Assembly (NCBI GenBank): GCA_927911235.1
Contig: CAKMOY010000213.1
Span: 1 to 10,132, forward strand
Direction of reading: 5' to 3'
DNA from: an uncultured Moraxella sp.
GTDB taxonomy: Bacteria; Pseudomonadota; Gammaproteobacteria; Pseudomonadales; Moraxellaceae
Length of the DNA: 10,132 bases
Numbering within the stretch: the stretch's first letter is position 1; each line of letters starts with the position of its first letter. This document shows positions 6,552 to 10,132 of the stretch, in pieces. The translations under genes were made by a program, and so were the position numbers. The notes beneath the pieces were generated by a model. The model was not told the DNA's origin, searched no databases, and saw only the letters and a program-made list of their open reading frames with translations.

Positions 6552-6560
6552 TGTTAAAAT
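6552..6560 (+). promoter_or_regulatory. Candidate extended -10 promoter for prfB
   Basis: TGTTAAAAT (TGn plus TAAAAT) lies about 60 nt before the prfB ATG, in the only unique sequence between the MITE and prfB. No convincing -35 is seen at 17 nt upstream. The rest of 6492-6620 is AT-rich with no other recognisable feature apart from GAGAGG (6608-6613) as the prfB ribosome binding site. Confidence 0.4.
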
Positions 6561-6620
6561 AGCCAACCAATTATGACATTTAGCAAAGACATTTAACCAA
6601 ATTCACCGAGAGGTATTATC

Positions 6621-7716
6621 ATGGAAATTAACCCATATTTAGAACACATCAAAAACCTAGCCGACCGTGGCGACCAACTTCGGAGGTATCTTTGACATTG
6701 AGGCAAAACAAGAACGCCTTGAAGAAGTCAATCTGGAATTAGAAAATCCAGAACTGTGGAACGACCCTGAACGAGCTACCAAAATTAGCAAAGAAAAAGC
6801 CCAACTAGACGGCATTATTGGCGTGATTGTCGCCCTTGATGAAAAGCTAGAAGACACAAAAGCCATGCTAGAATTGGCTCAAGAAGAAGATGACGAAAGT
6901 CTGCTTGCTGATGTGCAAGCCGAACTTGACGAAGCGGAAAGCAAAGTCGCCGACCTTGAATTTAAACGTATGTTTAGCGGTGAAATGGACGCAAACGACT
7001 GTTATTTGGACATTCAATCAGGCTCTGGCGGTACAGAAGCTCAAGATTGGGCGGAAATTTTGCTAAGAATGTATTTGCGTTGGGCGGAAAGCAAAGGCTT
7101 TAAAGCCGATGTGGTAGAAGTTTCCGAAGGCGGTGTCGCAGGGATTAAATCGGCGACCATTCATGTCAAAGGCGATTATGCGTTTGGTTGGTTACGCACC
7201 GAAACGGGCGTACATCGTTTGGTGCGTAAGTCGCCATTTGACAGCAACAACGGTCGTCATACGTCATTTTCATCGGTGTTTGTGTCGCCTGAAATTGATG
7301 ATAATATTGAAATTGAAATCAACCCTGCCGATTTACGCATTGATACTTATCGCTCCAGTGGGGCAGGCGGTCAGCACGTGAATACCACCGATTCTGCGGT
7401 GCGAATTACTCACCAACCGACAGGTATTGTCGTGGCGTGTCAAAATGAACGTAGCCAAATCGCTAACCGTGAAACGGCGATGAAAATGCTTCGTGCCAAG
7501 CTGTACGAGCGTGAAATGCAAATGCGTATGGAAAAACAACAGGCGTTAGAAGATAGCAAATCGGATATCGGTTGGGGTTCGCAAATCCGTTCGTATGTGC
7601 TTGATGATTCACGCATTAAGGATTTACGCACAGGCGTGGAAACGTCTAATACGCAAGCGGTGCTTGATGGTGATTTGGATAAATTTATTGAGGCGAGCTT
7701 AAAAGCGGGTTTGTAG
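6621..7716 (+). CDS. prfB: Peptide chain release factor 2, with programmed +1 frameshift
   Basis: RF2 recognises UGA and UAA stop codons and triggers peptide release on the ribosome. Translation starts at ATG 6621 ([17 protein letters not shown]), reaches CTT (6690-6692) and meets an in-frame TGA (6693-6695). Ribosomes shift +1 to GAC and continue to 7716, giving 364 residues, almost the same as E. coli (365). The protein has the UGA-reading tripeptide SPF (204-206), the catalytic GGQ in [10 protein letters not shown] (249-251), and the conserved [22 protein letters not shown]. Starting the second frame at the GTG at 6667 would give a wrong N-terminus. GAGAGGTATTATC precedes the ATG. Unlike E. 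coli, lysS does not follow. Confidence 0.97.
6682..6696 (+). promoter_or_regulatory. prfB autoregulatory +1 frameshift site
   Basis: GGAGG (6682-6686), TAT, CTT, TGA, C has the same layout as E. coli: an internal Shine-Dalgarno-like sequence three nt before the CUU slip codon, then UGA followed by C, a weak termination context. Low RF2 lets the ribosome pause and slip, so RF2 controls its own synthesis. Confidence 0.95.
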
Positions 7717-7724
7717 TTTTAGAA

Positions 7725-7749
7725 AAAGGGCGTATTGAATATGCCCTTT
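7725..7749 (+). other. Hairpin after prfB
   Basis: AAAGGGCGTAT (7725-7735) pairs with ATATGCCCTTT (7739-7749) through 11 bp including one G-T pair, with a TGA loop. Only three T are at the end and no T-run follows, so it is either a poor terminator or an mRNA 3'-end stabiliser. Confidence 0.55.
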
Positions 7750-7842
7750 GCTGAAGATGTTAATATCATTGAAGAAGAATGTTACGCCCCACCAAGCGTT
7801 ATTGAAAATTAGTTGATAAATATCTATAAAAAGGAAATCAAA

Positions 7843-8377
7843 ATGCTTTATCAATGGAAAAACAAACAACCCACCTACAAAGCCCCATTCACAGGCTGGA
7901 TAGCAGAATCCGCCGAAGTCATTGGCGATGTCATCTTGGGCGAAAATGTCAGCGTTTGGTTCGGTGCAGTCATTCGTGGCGACAACGCCACCATCATGCT
8001 AGGCGATAATACCAATATTCAAGAAAACAGCGTCATTCACACCGACGCAGGGATTAACGTCAATATTGGTAAAGGCGTCACCATCGGTCATCTCGCCATG
8101 TTACATGGTTGCACGATTGGCGATAACAGCCTTATTGGAATCGGAGCGATTGTGCTAAACCATGTCAATATCGGCAAAAATTGTATTATCGGAGCAAATG
8201 CCCTAGTCACCGAAAATATGCAAATCCCTGATAATTCGGTCGTGATGGGAAGCCCAGCCAAAGTGGTAAAAACGCTAGATAATGAAAGAGCCGAACTATT
8301 AAAAACGCTCGGCGCTACATTATGTGGAAAAATCACAATCTTTTAAACAACATTTAAAAAAGATAGAATTACAATAA
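7843..8377 (+). pseudogene. Gamma-class carbonic anhydrase-like (YrdA/PaaY type) hexapeptide protein, frameshifted near the 3' end
   Basis: This is a left-handed beta-helix protein with repeated hexapeptide turns (for example VIGDVILGENVSVW and IGKGVTIGH). The metal-site residues of the gamma carbonic anhydrase family are present: Arg45 and Asp47 (VIRGDN), Gln60 (NIQ), and His66 (VIHTD), His83 (TIGH), His88 (MLHGC). As written, the frame stops at 8346 (167 residues) with an atypical end, LGATLCGKITIF. Removing one A from the A5 run at 8301-8305 switches to a frame encoding SALHYVEKSQSFKQHLKK, a typical C-terminal helix of this family, ending at 8377 (177 residues). The start is ATG 7843 after AAAAGGAAATCAAA; the earlier TTG at 7813 has no support. 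The active site is intact, so the truncated protein might still fold. Family is clear; enzymatic activity and substrate are not. Confidence 0.88.
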
Positions 8378-8382
8378 CGCCA

Positions 8383-9393
8383 TCATAACAACATCATCAT
8401 AATTATCCAACCGATAATCACCACCCCAAGACCAATCCCGATGGCTTTAAACAATCCCATTGCAAAGCCATCATCACCTGTATGGTCGTCATCAGTTGAG
8501 CGAAAATTGGCAAAAATCACGTCCAATGCTTTTGCCCCAAATAAAAAGCCCAAAATCAACCCAATAATCCCAAAACATGGCAAAAAGAACCAAGTTGTCT
8601 CGCCTGATACATTGGCGATCGCTTGGGTGATGCTTACACCCCAATCCACAAGCAAACCAATGATTGCAAAGATAAACCCAACAGACAGGCTATTTAACAC
8701 ACGGCGACCAAAGGTTGGTTTTATGTCTATATAGTGGGCTTTGGCTTTTGGGTTTATATTGCGACGTTTTTGTTGATAGAGTTGGTTTTTAGCTGAATTA
8801 GCAGACGTTGCAAAAATTGCGTCAGTATCCATATCAGCAAGTTGTTTTGTCGCCTCGTCCATGCCTTGTTGATTTTGTTGGCTGATGGTTGTTTGTTGGC
8901 TTATCGCAGGTTTGGTTCCATCAAAGGTTAGCGGTGTGTTGATTGCCTTTATTTGTGCGATTGTTTCTGCTATTGGTGCAATCGTTGCTGTGGTGGTTTG
9001 TTTTGAGGCAGGCGATATCTCAGAGTTAAGCGTATTAGCAGTTTTGGCGTTTGTTACTGTGTTGCTTGTTTCATTATTGGCTTGCTTAGCAGGCATTTGT
9101 AAGGGTGCAACCGAAATGTGATTAGGTATTTTATACACCAAATTTTTTTGTGAATTATCAATATTTGAATAATTATCCAAATCTTTTTGGATAGGTGAAA
9201 CACTATCATTGGAAACCATCGAATTTTTGTTGATTAATTGCGATGGCAATGTGATTTTATCAGTGGTATCAGCGGTAAAAGTCTTGGTATCATTTGGCTT
9301 TTTAAATAGTTTATCAATATTTTCTAACTCATCAAAGTCAAAATCTATTGGGGTAACGTCTGTATTTAAATTGTCAAAATTTTGATTGGGCAT
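8383..9393 (-). CDS. Unrecognised protein with disordered N-terminus and three C-terminal membrane segments
   Basis: I do not recognise this 336-residue product. Residues 1-220 are low in complexity, rich in Thr, Asn, Gln, Ala and Ser with no predicted fold, and start with an acidic patch, PIDFDFDELENIDKLF (15-30). After a basic stretch (QQKRRNINPKAKAH) come three hydrophobic segments at about 232-254, 267-289 and 311-336; the last ends the protein (GWIIMMMLL). This suggests a large soluble domain anchored in the inner membrane by its C-terminus, with a short charged loop (RSTDDDHTGDDG) between the last two segments. The start at 9393 has AAGGAAAGTCTT upstream; a start 11 codons earlier has no site and overlaps the preceding terminator region. 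The gene follows fimV on the same strand, beyond a terminator, and converges on the carbonic anhydrase-like gene with a 5-nt gap. Confidence 0.8.
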   Translation of the reverse strand: MPNQNFDNLNTDVTPIDFDFDELENIDKLFKKPNDTKTFTADTTDKITLPSQLINKNSMVSNDSVSPIQKDLDNYSNIDNSQKNLVYKIPNHISVAPLQMPAKQANNETSNTVTNAKTANTLNSEISPASKQTTTATIAPIAETIAQIKAINTPLTFDGTKPAISQQTTISQQNQQGMDEATKQLADMDTDAIFATSANSAKNQLYQQKRRNINPKAKAHYIDIKPTFGRRVLNSLSVGFIFAIIGLLVDWGVSITQAIANVSGETTWFFLPCFGIIGLILGFLFGAKALDVIFANFRSTDDDHTGDDGFAMGLFKAIGIGLGVVIIGWIIMMMLL

Positions 9394-9417
9394 AAGACTT
9401 TCCTTGAAATAACCTGT

Positions 9418-9455
9418 AAAAAACAACAGGGCAAAATCTTTATTTTGCCCTGTTG
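9418..9455 (-). terminator. Terminator after fimV (minus strand)
   Basis: A perfect 14-bp stem, CAACAGGGCAAAAT (9424-9437) with ATTTTGCCCTGTTG (9442-9455), has a 4-nt loop. Read on the minus strand it is followed by six T (9423-9418). It lies 65 nt beyond the fimV stop and separates fimV from the membrane protein gene, whose own promoter must lie within the roughly 25 nt left or overlap the hairpin. Confidence 0.9.
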
Positions 9456-9520
9456 ATGAAACGATTGGTAAAACTTAGATATTAAGTTATCTTAACATAA
9501 GTTTGTTAATTTAACACATA

Positions 9521-10132
9521 TTAACCAATTTTTTCTAATAATGATTTAATTTTGTTGGTAAATTCACTATTTGTGGTATTTTGTACTTCATTTAACAAAC
9601 GTTTGGCACTGTCAAACTCGCCAAGCTCAACATACTGTTCAGCAAGTTCAATATTTAATTGCGTACTGTCAATGTCGGTAATATTCCCTAATTCAGATAC
9701 CAAACCAGCAACACCACCACCGACAACAGCAGATTCTGGCGTTACAACAGGTGTAGGTTCGCTTGCGATAGGTTCTGGGGTTTGTGAAACAGGGGTATCA
9801 TCAAAGATAAGGTCATCTGAAATTAATTCAGATTGTGTATCTACAATATCAAACGTTTCAACCACGGAGGCTTGTACTTGCGGTGCAGGAGTTTCAACCG
9901 TTTCGCTTGGTAAATCAAAGTCAAAGTCTGTGCCTAAATCTGCGATTGGCTCTTCAACAACAGCTGCTTGAACCTGTGAAGCAGGTGTTTCAAACGTTTC
10001 ACTTGGTAAATCAAAGTCAAAATCAGCACCCAAATCCATTGATGGTTCTTCAACAACAGGTGCTTGCACTTGTGGAGCAGGAGTTTTAACCGTTTCACTT
10101 GGTAAATCAAAGTCAAAATCTGTGCCTAAATC
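9521..10132 (-). CDS. fimV: FimV-type pilus assembly protein, C-terminal part (5' end outside window)
   Basis: The last 203 codons of a minus-strand gene enter from the right edge in frame. FimV is an inner-membrane, peptidoglycan-associated protein needed for type IV pilus assembly and twitching in related bacteria. The visible part has an acidic Pro/Val/Glu-rich region built of 32-residue repeats (DLGTDFDFDLPSET then Pro- and Gln-rich residues), a linker (SELISDDLIFDDTP, PVSQTPEPIASEPTPVV), and a C-terminal TPR-like helix pair, LNIELAEQYVELGEFDSAKR followed by LLNEV and SLLEKIG, which matches the conserved FimV C-terminal domain. An internal GTG at 10069 is not the start. The LysM domain and membrane segment expected in FimV lie outside. 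The acidic repeat region is typical of FimV proteins in composition. Confidence 0.85.
   Translation of the reverse strand, partial: DLGTDFDFDLPSETVKTPAPQVQAPVVEEPSMDLGADFDFDLPSETFETPASQVQAAVVEEPIADLGTDFDFDLPSETVETPAPQVQASVVETFDIVDTQSELISDDLIFDDTPVSQTPEPIASEPTPVVTPESAVVGGGVAGLVSELGNITDIDSTQLNIELAEQYVELGEFDSAKRLLNEVQNTTNSEFTNKIKSLLEKIG
9845..10132 (-). repeat. 96-bp tandem repeats in fimV (three units visible)
   Basis: Three head-to-tail 96-bp units lie at 10132-10037, 10036-9941 and 9940-9845, each encoding 32 residues with the core DFDFDLPSET and a following QVQA(P/A/S)VVE. The first two are close in sequence; the third diverges in its last codons. Being a multiple of three, copy-number change would keep the frame. 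More units may lie beyond the right edge. Confidence 0.93.

Noticed and set aside
6667..6693. Alternative prfB start at the GTG at 6667
   Set aside because: The real N-terminus is encoded in the other frame from ATG 6621 with a ribosome binding site, and the frameshift site is intact.
7813..7842. Upstream TTG start for the carbonic anhydrase-like gene
   Set aside because: The ATG at 7843 has AAAAGGAAATC at good spacing and gives the usual family N-terminus; the TTG has no ribosome binding site.
8441..9121. Plus-strand open frames at 8441-8734 and 8885-9121
   Set aside because: Both lie antisense to the membrane protein gene; their hydrophobic or low-complexity character mirrors that gene and neither has family features.
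9394..9426. Earlier start for the minus-strand membrane protein
   Set aside because: It has no ribosome binding site and overlaps the fimV terminator T-run; the ATG at 9391-9393 has AAGGAAAG upstream.
9552..10089. Plus-strand open frames antisense to fimV
   Set aside because: They are shadows of the repeat-rich fimV sequence; the minus frame has the conserved FimV C-terminal domain and a terminator.
9845..10132. CRISPR-like array from the regular 96-bp repeats
   Set aside because: The units are contiguous coding repeats without unique spacers and are in frame within fimV.

Overview
The window looks like a chromosomal segment of a member of the Moraxellaceae, most likely Moraxella. The evidence is the AT-rich gammaproteobacterial housekeeping content, the gene order dapA - bamC-like lipoprotein - purC, a small acidic PA3496-type gene next to an UPF0149 gene, and a FimV-type type IV pilus protein. 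This assignment is inferred from gene content and protein character; no database search was possible.

Layout. Positions 1-360 hold wreckage of an IS200/IS605-type tnpB gene: two copies of its 3' part face each other in an inverted duplication cut by the left edge. Positions 529-2523 are a probable dapA-bamC-purC operon (lysine/peptidoglycan precursor synthesis, an outer-membrane assembly accessory lipoprotein reduced to its N-terminal lasso, and purine synthesis); purC carries a one-base deletion. It ends in a strong terminator. glyA (2688-3965) is a stand-alone unit with its own terminator. A near-consensus sigma70 promoter at 4047-4075 then reads into the acidic PA3496-like gene, an UPF0149 (YecA/YgfB) gene and a small lipoprotein, closed by a terminator at 5393-5425. 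A YgiD-like extradiol dioxygenase follows; a 203-bp MITE-like element sits exactly at its stop codon. prfB (6621-7716) has the classic programmed +1 frameshift. A gamma-class carbonic anhydrase-like gene (7843-8377) carries a one-base insertion near its 3' end. On the minus strand are an unrecognised protein with a disordered N-terminus and three C-terminal membrane segments (8383-9393), and the C-terminal part of FimV with 96-bp tandem repeats running off the right edge.

I see no CRISPR array, tRNA, rRNA, prophage or defence system. The most interesting points are the tnpB inverted duplication with a flippable loop, the lasso-only BamC, the MITE at the dioxygenase stop codon, and two A-run frameshifts that could be either real mutations or sequencing errors.
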